From Alphaproteobacteria bacterium (GTDB lineage: Bacteria; Pseudomonadota; Alphaproteobacteria; UBA9219), in NCBI GenBank assembly GCA_028692635.1, contig JAQUWX010000008.1, forward strand, positions 1-48,933: 48,933 nt of DNA, written 5' to 3'. Shown here one piece after another: positions 25,751-34,524 of the stretch. Both the position numbers and the translations under genes were made by a program. Every line of letters begins with the position of its first letter. Position 1 is the first letter of the stretch. The notes below the pieces were generated by a model. The model saw only the letters and a list, made by a program, of their open reading frames with translations, did no database searches and was not told the origin of the DNA.

Positions 25751-26761
25751 ATGCGCAAGCTGCGTCTTGGTTTTCTGGTTGTTGCTATATATGCCTGCGT
25801 AGGGGCGGGGGCGGCTTTTGCGGCTTCCTCTTTGCGCCCGGTCGTTGAGGTGGATCGCCAGGTTGTCAGGCTTGGCGACGTGTTCAGTTCGGTGCCGGAT
25901 GGGGTCGATCTTGACATAGCTATGGCTCCCGCTCCGGGCAAAAGAGTCACTTATGACGTAAATGTTCTTAATCGGCTTTCTCAACAATATGGGCTTGGGT
26001 GGCAGCCTCAGAGCATGGCTGATAAGTGCGTGATCGTTCGCGCCAGCACAAAGATAACTCAAGACGCAATTCGTCTTGCCGTTCTGGAAAAGATAAAGGA
26101 CGAATCCAAGACGACGGAAGGTAATCAGGTCGAGGTCAATTTTGATAATCGTAACCTGGAAATACATTTGCCTGTCGGACAGGCTCCGGATTTCGTTTTG
26201 AATAATTTCACTTATGACGCTCAAAATCAGCGCTTCCGGGCGGAGCTTGTCGCTGGGGCCGGCCCGGCTCCTTTGGTTCAGACCGTTGCCGGAAGAATTT
26301 CTTTGAAAAAGAGCGTTCCCGTTCTTTCTCGCAGGCTTGAGGCTGGAACTGTAATCAGCGCGGCCGATCTCAGTTTGATGAACATCGCTGCCGAACATTT
26401 GTCTAACGACATGTTCACTTCGCAAGATGGACTTGTCGGTAAAGAGCTGCGTCGCGATACTGCCGAGGGGCAGGTTTTGAGGACTAGAGACGTTATTCAG
26501 CCTCGTATGGTGACACGCGGAAGTCTTGTTCTGATGAAGGTCGAGACGCCATTTATGCAGATCAGCACTCAGGGAAAATCTTTGCAGGACGGTAGTATGG
26601 GCGACACTGTGCGGGTCACTAATGTAAAGAGTAACCGCGTGATCGAGGGAGTCGTTGTTTCTCCCGGGGTTATCAAGGTGGAGGTCGGTTCACTTTCTTC
26701 TCCGCAGCATGCGGCTGTTGAAGACGACAATTTAGCGCAACGCAATAGCGCAGGATTTTAA
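25751..26761 (+). CDS. flgA: FlgA P-ring assembly chaperone
   Basis: 336 residues. A Sec signal peptide (LRLGFLVVAIYACVGAGAAFA) leads into an N-terminal domain beginning LRPVVEVDRQVVRLGDVF. The C-terminal SAF-type domain contains VLSRRLEAGTVISAADLSLM and EGQVLRTRDVIQPRMV, as in FlgA. The protein escorts FlgI into the P ring in the periplasm. Length exceeds enteric FlgA (about 220) because of an extra N-terminal domain, usual in Alphaproteobacteria. GAGG lies before the ATG, which is 5 bp after flgG's stop. Confidence 0.93.
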   Translation: MRKLRLGFLVVAIYACVGAGAAFAASSLRPVVEVDRQVVRLGDVFSSVPDGVDLDIAMAPAPGKRVTYDVNVLNRLSQQYGLGWQPQSMADKCVIVRASTKITQDAIRLAVLEKIKDESKTTEGNQVEVNFDNRNLEIHLPVGQAPDFVLNNFTYDAQNQRFRAELVAGAGPAPLVQTVAGRISLKKSVPVLSRRLEAGTVISAADLSLMNIAAEHLSNDMFTSQDGLVGKELRRDTAEGQVLRTRDVIQPRMVTRGSLVLMKVETPFMQISTQGKSLQDGSMGDTVRVTNVKSNRVIEGVVVSPGVIKVEVGSLSSPQHAAVEDDNLAQRNSAGF

Positions 26762-26773
26762 GGAGATGGGCCT

Positions 26774-27535
26774 ATGCCTTTAGAAATTTATAAAAAAAGA
26801 AGCGGTTTATTGCTTCTTGCCAGCATGGCGGTGGTTTTAACCGCTTGTAATACTCTGGATCGCCTTAATGAGGTGGGGTCCGCTCCTAAATTATCGGAAA
26901 TTCGCGATCCTTCCGGATTGGCGGGGGTAGAGCCGGTTAGTATGCCCATGCCTTTAGCCAACCTTAGCGAGCGCCAGCCTAACTCGTTGTGGAAGACCGG
27001 TTCGCGTGCGTTCTTTCGCGATCAGCGCGCTACTCGAATTGGAGATATTCTTACCGTCGTAATCAGTATCGATGAAAAAGCTCAGTTGCAGAACGAGACT
27101 AAACGGACGCGTGAGAATTCGGAAAAAGATGCTATGCCAAATATGTTCGGCTATGAAACCGATCTTAGCAAGGTTCTTCCCGATACCATCGATCCTACCA
27201 GCCTGGTCAAGACTTCAAGCTCGCTGAGTAATAACGGAAAAGGCTCGGTGAATAGATCGGAAAAAATCGATTTGCGGGTGGCGGCGACTATTATTCAAGT
27301 GCTCCCTAATGGAAATCTCGTGCTGGCCGGAAAACAGCAGATGACCGTCAATTTCGATCTGCGCGAGTTGCAGATCAGCGGCGTTATCCGTCCAGAGGAT
27401 ATAAGCTCGGATAATACGGTCACTTATGACCAGATAGCTGAAGCTCGTATATCTTACGGCGGTCGCGGTTCTATACAGGATGTTCAGCAGCCTAGGTATG
27501 GTTCGCAGATACTTGATATAATCATGCCGTTCTAA
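26774..27535 (+). CDS. flgH: FlgH L-ring lipoprotein
   Basis: 253 residues with a lipobox, LTAC at Cys25, after a short hydrophobic signal (LLLLASMAVV). The conserved FlgH segments are present: SLWKTGSRAFFRDQRATRIG, DILTVVISIDEKAQLQN, and the end GRGSIQDVQQPRYGSQILDI. FlgH forms the L ring in the outer membrane around the rod. AAGGAGATGGG precedes the ATG. It is the last flagellar gene of this operon in the window; flgI, commonly next, is not here, and accessory genes follow instead. Confidence 0.96.
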   Translation: MPLEIYKKRSGLLLLASMAVVLTACNTLDRLNEVGSAPKLSEIRDPSGLAGVEPVSMPMPLANLSERQPNSLWKTGSRAFFRDQRATRIGDILTVVISIDEKAQLQNETKRTRENSEKDAMPNMFGYETDLSKVLPDTIDPTSLVKTSSSLSNNGKGSVNRSEKIDLRVAATIIQVLPNGNLVLAGKQQMTVNFDLRELQISGVIRPEDISSDNTVTYDQIAEARISYGGRGSIQDVQQPRYGSQILDIIMPF

Positions 27536-27540
27536 AGTAG

Positions 27541-27735
27541 TTAACGCTGTTCAAAACGCTTTTTGCCAACGCTATGTAAAATCAGGTAAACCAAAAATTC
27601 CTTGGTAAAGATGCCTGTGATTTTTGCTGCGCTCGTTAACGACTTAATAACCATCTCATTGAAAGTATTGGATAAATTTGACGTGGGGTAACTGTTTTTG
27701 ATACTCTCGTCTTCATACATTTCGATTACGCACAT
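27541..27735 (-). CDS. possible small ORF, uncertain
   Basis: A 64-residue reading frame in the 254-bp gap after flgH, on the opposite strand. It has a plausible mixed composition (Ile, Lys, Ser, Thr) and a hydrophobic C-terminal part (EFLVYLILHSV), but no recognisable family and no clear ribosome binding site. The gap otherwise shows no terminator or promoter that I can support. Confidence 0.25.
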   Translation of the reverse strand: MCVIEMYEDESIKNSYPTSNLSNTFNEMVIKSLTSAAKITGIFTKEFLVYLILHSVGKKRFEQR

Positions 27736-27789
27736 TTCTATTGGTTAACAAATAGTGAAATTATTTTACAAAGCCATCGGAGGAACGCT

Positions 27790-28275
27790 ATGTCTTTCCA
27801 TGTAACGATTGATAAAGAACAACCAATCGAACCATTTTTGCCTTGCATGGATATTATGGCCGAGCCCGATACATCATTGCCGGAAGTAGAGGAGATCAAG
27901 GGATCGTCCTCCGCCTATGGTGCGCGCTATATGCTTAAGGATAAAGATGGTTCCGTGAGGAAAGTTTATCTTGACGAAAAATTCACAACGATTGATGGCA
28001 AAAACAAAACCATTATTGACTTATCTCCTGAAGAGCTTTTTTGCTACGTTGATTATGACGTTGAGAGAGATGGGCACAGCATTAGCAGCCCTGCAATTCG
28101 CGATGAGAATCTTAAGCTTATTCCCGTGTCATACGAAGACAGATGCGCATTGCATGCTTATTTCAGTAAAAATCCAAAAATGATTGTCCGGGGTTTTGAT
28201 CCGGTAAAAGACAAACCGGAAATCCCGTACCCTTTTAAAAAAACAGCAAAAGGCCCGCAAAACAACCTCCATTAA
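27790..28275 (+). CDS. hypothetical protein, accessory pair gene 1
   Basis: 161 residues, no family recognised. It is soluble, acidic in the middle and basic at the C-terminus. The segment AYGARYMLKDKDGSVRKVYL looks like beta-strands of a small globular fold. A strong ribosome binding site, GGAGGAACGCT, precedes the ATG. It is 15 bp before the next unknown gene, which has a nearly identical leader (GGAGGAACGGCCA), so the two form a small operon. Codon use is more A-rich (AAA, GAA) than in the flanking flagellar and purA genes, suggesting acquisition. Confidence 0.78.
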   Translation: MSFHVTIDKEQPIEPFLPCMDIMAEPDTSLPEVEEIKGSSSAYGARYMLKDKDGSVRKVYLDEKFTTIDGKNKTIIDLSPEELFCYVDYDVERDGHSISSPAIRDENLKLIPVSYEDRCALHAYFSKNPKMIVRGFDPVKDKPEIPYPFKKTAKGPQNNLH

Positions 28276-28290
28276 TCGGAGGAACGGCCA

Positions 28291-29193
28291 ATGCCGACTA
28301 TCAACAAAAGAACAGGGGTTGTAAGCGAATTTGACGGCAAATCTGCCGTTGAAATAAAGGACATCGCGCTCGCGAGAATAAAGCGCCTGAAAGATTCAGC
28401 TTTCTTGCATAATGGCTGGTTCGTCGTTTATTCCGGGCCTTCGAGAGAGTGTATGAGCGGGTGGGAAAAAACGCATTTAACACCGCCGCAACTAAACGAA
28501 GATCGCGCCAAGAGGATTGCAAAAGATTGGGGGGCTGCCACAGTTTGGCTTGATGGCTCTCCGATTGGACAATGGCTTGATGATAATAATCTCTATGCTT
28601 GCTTGGAAGAAAAGAATGGCGAACGCAATGATGCCTACCGCGCCGATGTTGATATTGTTATGGCTGCGATATCTAAGACCTATATCAAAAAAGCTTTCGG
28701 GCAGGTGGCAACTGCTGTTTGTGGGGCAGATCATTCTCGCATGTTTTATAGCGTTGAGCTTAGGGAGATCGTTAGAAATAAGCGCGTTGAAACAATCAAT
28801 GAGTTGCCGCGAGAGTTAGTAAAAAAGTTTTACGATATGAATTCGGATGAAGCGTTTCAGCTTATATGTTGGGCTGAATTAGGAATGTCCAAGCAACGCG
28901 CCGATGAGAATCCTGCGGATATAAAGGTTCAATATGATTACGATCAGCGCTTGTTTTATTATGCTGAGGAGCGCGAGCACACGAGAAAAAACTCTGCCGT
29001 TCTTTCTGTTCAGCAAGAGAGAAAAAGCCGCGAGAAGCGGCTTGAGCTCTTTGCTTCTTGTATGGAAGAAATAACCTCTAATAAAACGTTCTATCCGCTG
29101 TATGATTTTGGGACTATGTCGATTTGCGATCCGGCTGCGTTAAAAAGAGCGCCTAATAAAATCTTTGTGCCGTCGGGCGCGGCTGTTTCATAG
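28291..29193 (+). CDS. hypothetical protein, accessory pair gene 2
   Basis: 300 residues, no family recognised. No signal peptide or membrane helix. Charged helices dominate the second half (SVQQERKSREKRLELFASCM), with a Trp-containing N-terminal part (GWEKTHLTPPQL, WGAATVWLDGSPIGQWL). It follows gene 1 by 15 bp with a copy of the same GGAGGAAC ribosome binding site. Codon use is AT-richer than that of the neighbours. A toxin-antitoxin-like or effector/immunity-like two-gene cassette is conceivable, but no motif supports it. Confidence 0.78.
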   Translation: MPTINKRTGVVSEFDGKSAVEIKDIALARIKRLKDSAFLHNGWFVVYSGPSRECMSGWEKTHLTPPQLNEDRAKRIAKDWGAATVWLDGSPIGQWLDDNNLYACLEEKNGERNDAYRADVDIVMAAISKTYIKKAFGQVATAVCGADHSRMFYSVELREIVRNKRVETINELPRELVKKFYDMNSDEAFQLICWAELGMSKQRADENPADIKVQYDYDQRLFYYAEEREHTRKNSAVLSVQQERKSREKRLELFASCMEEITSNKTFYPLYDFGTMSICDPAALKRAPNKIFVPSGAAVS

Positions 29194-29213
29194 GAGGGGT
29201 GTAGTTTTTGGCG

Positions 29214-29906
29214 CTATGGGGAATCTTCGACTGGCTCGCTTTTGGGTTTCCAGGGGTGGGATCGGCGCCACTTCCAGGGGATTTCGAAAGAGCCTTGCCA
29301 TATTCCCAGTTTTTTAGCTTTCGCTTGCTCTTCGGCTTTCTTTGTCGATTTGCAGGAGGAAATCGCCCAGCCTCTTTTTACTACTTCATAACTTAAATCT
29401 CCGCTGTCGGTCTGGCAGTTAGCCAGTGGACGCGAGTACTTGTCTTGCGCCGTGCTTTTGCAGGTAACGGGGCGATCGGCTATCGCGTCTTGCAGGGCTT
29501 GTAACGCCATGTCTCCGCAGGCGTACTCGGCCCCGTTTTTGTCAAGGCAGGTTTGATGTAGCTCTACGGCATCAAGGCAAAGCAGGCGCAGTTTTATGTC
29601 ACCTATGTAGATGGTGTCGCCGTCGATTACACTTAATGTGCCTCGGTGAGTTAGCGTGCCTGTTTCAGCTCTGGCCGTTGACGGTAGCGCCAGGAGAATA
29701 GCCAGAATTACAGCGGCGTATGTTATGTCTTTTATATAATTATATATAACCGGGTTGTTCCCAGATCGGCGGGAAGGTAGCGGCTTGCGTTTGTGGGCTA
29801 TGCCGGTGTAGCGGGTTATAGAGTCATACGTCGCGTGGACACGCGACGCTGGATTCCCGCTTTCGCGGGAATGACTCGGGGTTTTTGTGTTTTGGTATTC
29901 AGCCAT
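29214..29906 (-). CDS. secreted SNase-like thermonuclease with repeat-derived N-terminus
   Basis: 230 residues. The staphylococcal nuclease fold spans about residues 85-205: VIDGDTIYIGDIKLRLLCLD, then VELH, then DKYSRPLA. The Arg, Glu and Arg positions matching the catalytic triad are all kept, so it is probably an active Ca2+-type nuclease. A signal-like segment YAAVILAILLALPSTARAE lies at about residues 63-81. Before it are about 58 residues encoded partly by palindromic element copy 2 (SHSRESGNPASRVHATYDS). No ATG, GTG or TTG exists between the element and the hydrophobic segment, so either the long start is used or a rare codon (CTG/ATT) initiates. Convergent with the accessory pair. Confidence 0.85.
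   Translation of the reverse strand: MAEYQNTKTPSHSRESGNPASRVHATYDSITRYTGIAHKRKPLPSRRSGNNPVIYNYIKDITYAAVILAILLALPSTARAETGTLTHRGTLSVIDGDTIYIGDIKLRLLCLDAVELHQTCLDKNGAEYACGDMALQALQDAIADRPVTCKSTAQDKYSRPLANCQTDSGDLSYEVVKRGWAISSCKSTKKAEEQAKAKKLGIWQGSFEIPWKWRRSHPWKPKSEPVEDSP
29821..29877. repeat. 57-bp palindromic element, copy 2 (inside a reading frame)
   Basis: Same architecture as copy 1: outer GAGTCAT/ATGACTC, hairpin GTCGCGT-GGAC-ACGCGAC, and hairpin ATTCCCGC-TTTC-GCGGGAAT. The first hairpin's arms differ from copy 1 at three positions in each arm, yet every pair is preserved. It is translated in frame at the start of the thermonuclease ORF. Confidence 0.92.
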
Positions 29907-29947
29907 GGGTCATATAAAAGGTCTGCGTTTATTTTTGGCCGTGGTGT

Positions 29948-30460
29948 TTACTGCATGCGCCAGCTGCCGTCCGGTTGTAGGCAGGCTGTGCCGTAACTGT
30001 CTCTTATCTCGTCGCCTATGCGAACGGTTTGCGTGTATTCACGGCAGTATTCTTGCGGGGTTGAGACGCCTACGTATCCTCCGGTCACATATGTCGGTTG
30101 CTGCACATATATGATCCTGGTCGAGTGCATCGGGGGAGCTACGTATGTCGGTTCATATCGGGGGTGGACATAGTAATAATTCGGAGAAAATCCCGAGGTT
30201 CTTCCATAATATGATGAGACGTGCATTCTATCTGCTCGATCCAGGGATTCTCCAATTCCGTTTCCGGCTAAGGCTCCCATGGCGACCCCAAGTCCCGTAT
30301 AGGCGAGTCGTCCGTCGCCATGTCCAAACTGGCTGCCCAGTAAACCTCCGAGCCCAGCGCCCATGGCTCCTCCCCAGAATGATTTGTCGGCATGAGCGGG
30401 GGAAGCGAAGCTTACGGTCATTAATATTGCTATGGCGGCAGCTTTAAGTGAATTGCGCAT
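29948..30460 (-). CDS. glycine-zipper envelope protein (17-kDa-antigen-like)
   Basis: 170 residues. The signal peptide (SLKAAAIAILMTVSFASPAHA) is followed by a Gly-zipper membrane-inserting segment, GGAMGAGLGGLLGSQFGHGD, then GLGVAMGALAGNGIGESLDR. A Tyr/Pro-rich stretch leads to a C-terminal SYGTACLQPDGSWRMQ end, typical of rickettsial 17-kDa surface-antigen-like proteins. Probably outer-membrane or periplasmic. No lipobox Cys follows the signal peptide. Its stop lies 41 bp before the thermonuclease ATG on the same strand. Fits the family in length and layout. Confidence 0.82.
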   Translation of the reverse strand: MRNSLKAAAIAILMTVSFASPAHADKSFWGGAMGAGLGGLLGSQFGHGDGRLAYTGLGVAMGALAGNGIGESLDRADRMHVSSYYGRTSGFSPNYYYVHPRYEPTYVAPPMHSTRIIYVQQPTYVTGGYVGVSTPQEYCREYTQTVRIGDEIRDSYGTACLQPDGSWRMQ

Positions 30461-30619
30461 CTGTTTGCCTATTTATAAAGCCAGAAATCATACCGGAATG
30501 CTCCGGTGACAAGCCTAATTATATACCAAATTAGAGCAATTTTGTGGTGGGCTTTTCCGTGCTATACATAAATAACAGACCGTCTGGTCGAATCGGAAGG
30601 TTAATGTTACAGGTCGGGT

Positions 30620-31090
30620 ATGCAAGATCACGCGGTAGAGCAACTTGATAAAGTATTGGCGTTGGCCGATTCAAGCCACGAAGGAGAAGCTGTAGGCGCC
30701 GTTCGTATGGCCAGGCAGATGCTGTCCCGCGATGGGCTTAATTTCAGCGATCTGGCCCGGGCAGCGTCCTCGCGGTCGCGCTTTACTCTTCCTTTGTCTA
30801 TTTTCTCCGGCCAGCAGGTGCATCTGGAATCCCAGATAGCAAGGCTTCAGCAACAGGTTTACGACCTTCAGACCGAGCAGCAGAGCCAGCAGACCCAGAT
30901 CGAGTTCTGGCGTCGCAGGGCTATGGATCTCGAACAGCAGCTTAATTTGAGCATCTCGGATGCTCAGCGCTGGAGGCAACTGGCTAGAGATACCGTGGAA
31001 AAGTTGTGGGATGCCGGTCAATCCATACATAAGGCAGAGGATGCCGTCGCAACCGAAGATTCCATGGACGATTATCGCCAGGTTATATAA
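30620..31090 (+). CDS. small coiled-coil protein upstream of purA
   Basis: 156 residues, soluble. The N-terminal segment LDKVLALADSSHEGEAVGAV resembles the helical start of DUF2786-type proteins (a loose similarity). The middle is a strong coiled coil rich in Gln (ARLQQQVYDLQTEQQSQQTQ). No catalytic motif. It lies 45 bp before purA on the same strand and may share its transcript. Function unknown. A hairpin ACCGGA-ATGC-TCCGGT lies in the upstream gap (about 30492-30507). Confidence 0.75.
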   Translation: MQDHAVEQLDKVLALADSSHEGEAVGAVRMARQMLSRDGLNFSDLARAASSRSRFTLPLSIFSGQQVHLESQIARLQQQVYDLQTEQQSQQTQIEFWRRRAMDLEQQLNLSISDAQRWRQLARDTVEKLWDAGQSIHKAEDAVATEDSMDDYRQVI

Positions 31091-31135
31091 TCCTTATTAC
31101 CTATCCTTTTTGTTCTCTGTTGGGAATTTATACAT

Positions 31136-32428
31136 ATGAAGAATGTTGTGGTTGTCGGCGCTCAGTGGGGCGATGAAGGCAAGGGAAAGATAGTCGATTG
31201 GCTTTCCAATAAAGCCGATGTGGTCGTGAGATTTCAGGGCGGGCACAATGCGGGGCATACTCTTGTCATAGACGGGATCGTTTTTAAATTAAGCCTTTTG
31301 CCTTCCGGCGTCGTTCGTCCCGGGAAGCTTTCTGTGCTCGGTAACGGCGTAGTTGTCGATCCCTGGGCTTTGATAAAGGAAATGGATGAGATCAGGAAAA
31401 AGGGCGTCAAGATAAGCCCGGAAAATCTGATTATAGCCGAGAATTGCGTTCTTATACTTCCGGTTCACGGCATGGTGGATCGCGCTCGCGAGGACGCAAG
31501 CGGAGATAATAAAATAGGCACTACCGGTCGCGGCATCGGGCCTGCTTACGAAGATAAGGCGGCAAGAAGAGCCATTCGTTTGTGCGATCTTTCCGATCCC
31601 GAGTTGCTGCGCGTGAAGATCGAGCGGCTTTTAGTTCATCACAACGCTTTGTTGCGCGGTTTTAATGCCGAGGAAATCGATCCGGTAAGATTGCATCGCG
31701 ATTTGATGGAGATCGCTCCGCAGATTCTTCCTTACTCGGCGGTGGTGTGGCAGCGTCTTGAGGCTGCGCGGCAGTCAGGTAAGCTGATTTTATTCGAGGG
31801 CGCTCAGGGCGCTATGCTCGATGTCGATCACGGAACTTATCCTTTCGTTACTTCCAGCAATACTTCGGCGGCGCAGGCCGCTACCGGATCCGGCGTAGGG
31901 CCTAAGGCTGTCGGGAGAGTGCTGGGCATATGTAAGGCTTATACTACTCGCGTAGGGGCCGGTCCGTTTCCTACGGAAGATAAGGGAGATGCCGGAGAGA
32001 CTCTTGGCACTCGTGGACATGAGTTCGGCACGGTCACCGGTCGTAAGCGCCGCTGCGGCTGGTTCGATGCGGTTCTGGTGAAGCAGGCGGTCAAGATTAG
32101 CGGAATGGATGGTATCGCTTTAACTAAGCTCGATGTTCTGGACGGATTCGATGAGCTTAAAATCTGCCACGGGTATAAATTCAGAGGCCAGGTTATCGAT
32201 CATCTTCCTTCCTGCCCGACAGCTCAGGTCGAGGTGGAGCCTATTTATGAAACTATGGAAGGCTGGAAAGAGAGCACCAGGGGCGCTCGTTCCTGGGCAG
32301 AGCTTCCCGCCGCAGCCATAAAATATGTCAAACGGTTGGAGGAACTTATTGAAGCTCCTGTCGCTTTGCTTTCCACTAGCCCGGAAAGGGAAGATACTAT
32401 TGCTGTGCGCGATCCATTCGCCGATTGA
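31136..32428 (+). CDS. purA: adenylosuccinate synthetase
   Basis: 430 residues, the usual length. The N-terminal GTP-binding segment [20 protein letters not shown], then [12 protein letters not shown], the IMP-loop [15 protein letters not shown], and the C-terminal GTP-binding STSPERED identify it with certainty. PurA joins IMP and aspartate using GTP, the first committed step to AMP, in the cytoplasm. The start ATG follows GGGAA. A stem-loop lies just after the stop. Confidence 0.99.
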   Translation: MKNVVVVGAQWGDEGKGKIVDWLSNKADVVVRFQGGHNAGHTLVIDGIVFKLSLLPSGVVRPGKLSVLGNGVVVDPWALIKEMDEIRKKGVKISPENLIIAENCVLILPVHGMVDRAREDASGDNKIGTTGRGIGPAYEDKAARRAIRLCDLSDPELLRVKIERLLVHHNALLRGFNAEEIDPVRLHRDLMEIAPQILPYSAVVWQRLEAARQSGKLILFEGAQGAMLDVDHGTYPFVTSSNTSAAQAATGSGVGPKAVGRVLGICKAYTTRVGAGPFPTEDKGDAGETLGTRGHEFGTVTGRKRRCGWFDAVLVKQAVKISGMDGIALTKLDVLDGFDELKICHGYKFRGQVIDHLPSCPTAQVEVEPIYETMEGWKESTRGARSWAELPAAAIKYVKRLEELIEAPVALLSTSPEREDTIAVRDPFAD

Positions 32429-32432
32429 TATC

Positions 32433-32455
32433 AACGGTCATTGATAATGGCCGTT
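32433..32455 (+). terminator. stem-loop after purA
   Basis: AACGGTCAT and ATGGCCGTT pair over 9 bp (one G-T) with a 5-nt loop, just past the purA stop. No T run follows, so it may stabilise the mRNA 3' end or attenuate rather than terminate; the next gene starts 27 bp downstream. Confidence 0.4.
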
Positions 32456-32481
32456 AATATGATGGAGAATAATCAGAAGTT

Positions 32482-34524
32482 ATGACCGACGAGAACGATA
32501 CATCAGCAGTAAGAACCGATCTCGGCTCTCCGATCGAGCTTTCGTCACGCGTAGATGTTTTCCCAGGCGCTCCGTTGCCGGAGTACAATACCGCTGGCGG
32601 ACAGGCGTTCGTCGCCAGGTCCAGGGGCGAAAATCGCTCGGATATGATCGCCATCGTTTGTAATTCTAATTTTCCTCCGCGCTCTAATTTCGTTAATCAG
32701 ATGCGCTCTGCCGATGCGACCGGGTTGTTGAAGCTTAGGGAAAGCGGCGCCGTTTACTGGCCGGCCTCAGATTCTTATCATTATGTTTTTGCTTATGAGC
32801 GTCCGCTTTCTCCTCGCTATTGGAGAACCCTCGACGAAATTCACGCCCCAATGGGCGAGGATGCTATAAACCGCACTTTCATAACTCCGTTGTCGGCCTC
32901 GTTGATGGAGCTTCACCGCATAGGCGTGACTCACGGCTCTGTGCGGCCCAATAATATATTCTGGCGCGATGGCGCTACGACAGAGCCGCAGTTGGGCGAA
33001 TGTTTGTCCGCTCCTGCCGGGATAGGTCAGCCGGTGCTGTTCGAGACTCTGGAACGCGCCATGAGCACTCAGGCAGGTCGTGGGCCGGGCGTTTATGTCG
33101 ATGATACTTACGCTTTGGGCGTAACCATCGCTATGGTCATTTTCGGACAGAACCCCATGCAGGGAATGGACGATAATGCCATAATTCAGGCTAGGCTCGA
33201 TTTCGGAAGCTTTAACGCTATTATCGGTACGCGCCGTATGGCTAGCTCTCACATCGAATTGATGCGAGGACTTTTAACCGACGATCCTCGTCAAAGATGG
33301 AACGCTTCAGATATTCAGGAATGGTTGAGCGGTCGCCGTTTGACTCCTAAAAGCACAGAGGCGGGAAAACGAGCTAATCGGAGCTTTGAATTCGCGGGTA
33401 AGGAATATTGGCAGGTGCGCTCGCTCGCTTCGGCGCTCGCTGCGAACGTGCCGGAGGCTGTAAAGATAATCGACAATAAGTCTCTCGATCGCTGGCTTTT
33501 AAGATCGCTTAACGATCAGCAGCGCGCTCAGTCTATGGCTAAGGCTATCGAGGAGCTTAAGGAAAACGGGAAGACCGCTCATTATGAAGATCAGTTGGTT
33601 ACTCGCGCTTGCATAAGCATCGATCCTACTTCCCCTATTCGCTATCGCGGCGTTACCGTTATGCCGGACGGAATAGCCGGGTTGCTGGCGGAGGCTATTG
33701 CAACAGGGGCCAGCACTCAGATAATCAGCGAGATAATATCCAATCAATTCGTTTCGGTTTGGGTCAACGCTCAGCGCGACTTGAAGGTCGATCTGGTGCC
33801 TATGGCTCAACAGTATGAGAGAATTCGCTCCGTTATCGATCGGTCGGATTTCGGTAGCGGGATAGAGCGCGCCGTTTATGAGCTTAATCCTACCATGCCT
33901 TGCGCCAGCCCGATGTTGCGCAAGCATTATGTGTTTTCCGTAAAAGCTTTGTTGCCCGCCTTGGAGCGCATAGCCAGCAATCCTAATCGTCCTACGGAAC
34001 CTATAGACAGGCATATAGCCGCGTTTATCGTCGTTCACGAAAGACGTGGCGAGCAATTGCTTGAGCAGATGTCTTTGCCTGGAGCTTCCCAAAAACGCGG
34101 GCTGGTTCTTCTTACTCTTTACGCCGACATGCAATACAGGCTTGGGCCGGAGCAGTTGCCGGGATTGGCTAAATGGCTGTTGCCGCTTCTGGGGCCGAGC
34201 GTGAAGAGATTCTTTAATCACCTTTTGCAGGAAAAAATTAACAAGCAGATGGCGGACGCTACGGATAAGGGCGATCTTAATTTAATGCAGCGCATAATCG
34301 ACGATCCTAAGCGCATCAGTCACGATGAAGAGGAATTTTTAAGAGCCAGAATTCTCTATAACAACGTGACAAAAGAAATTTACGATATAACCAATAATGT
34401 GAACGATCGAATATATATGGAAAGAACTGTCGGAAGACCCGTCGCGGCTACTTTAGCCAGCGCCATTTCGATTATTCTTATTTCTGTGACTGTGGTGCGT
34501 CCCTTTCTCGGATTTTTGTGGTGA
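32482..34524 (+). CDS. membrane-anchored kinase-like protein, probable pseudokinase
   Basis: 680 residues. The N-terminal 280 residues have a protein-kinase-like layout: a helix ending in LHRIGVTHGSVRPNNIFWRD corresponds to the catalytic loop, and VDDTYALGVTIAMVIFG to subdomain IX. The catalytic HRD Asp position reads HGS and no DFG triplet is visible, so phosphotransfer is doubtful. A helical region of about 350 residues (ISEIISNQFVSVWVNAQRDL, LLEQMSLPGASQKRGLVLL) follows, and the protein ends with one membrane helix (ATLASAISIILISVTVVRPF), so the kinase-like part is cytosolic. It overlaps the next membrane-protein gene by 4 nt or follows its start closely, implying a joint function. Confidence 0.8.
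   Translation: MTDENDTSAVRTDLGSPIELSSRVDVFPGAPLPEYNTAGGQAFVARSRGENRSDMIAIVCNSNFPPRSNFVNQMRSADATGLLKLRESGAVYWPASDSYHYVFAYERPLSPRYWRTLDEIHAPMGEDAINRTFITPLSASLMELHRIGVTHGSVRPNNIFWRDGATTEPQLGECLSAPAGIGQPVLFETLERAMSTQAGRGPGVYVDDTYALGVTIAMVIFGQNPMQGMDDNAIIQARLDFGSFNAIIGTRRMASSHIELMRGLLTDDPRQRWNASDIQEWLSGRRLTPKSTEAGKRANRSFEFAGKEYWQVRSLASALAANVPEAVKIIDNKSLDRWLLRSLNDQQRAQSMAKAIEELKENGKTAHYEDQLVTRACISIDPTSPIRYRGVTVMPDGIAGLLAEAIATGASTQIISEIISNQFVSVWVNAQRDLKVDLVPMAQQYERIRSVIDRSDFGSGIERAVYELNPTMPCASPMLRKHYVFSVKALLPALERIASNPNRPTEPIDRHIAAFIVVHERRGEQLLEQMSLPGASQKRGLVLLTLYADMQYRLGPEQLPGLAKWLLPLLGPSVKRFFNHLLQEKINKQMADATDKGDLNLMQRIIDDPKRISHDEEEFLRARILYNNVTKEIYDITNNVNDRIYMERTVGRPVAATLASAISIILISVTVVRPFLGFLW

Noticed and set aside
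29208-29396. 62-aa plus-strand ORF with AGGAGGGG upstream, after the accessory pair
   Set aside because: It is antisense to the conserved C-terminal part of the thermonuclease. The purine-rich run is suggestive of a third gene of the cassette, but the frame has no supportable product.
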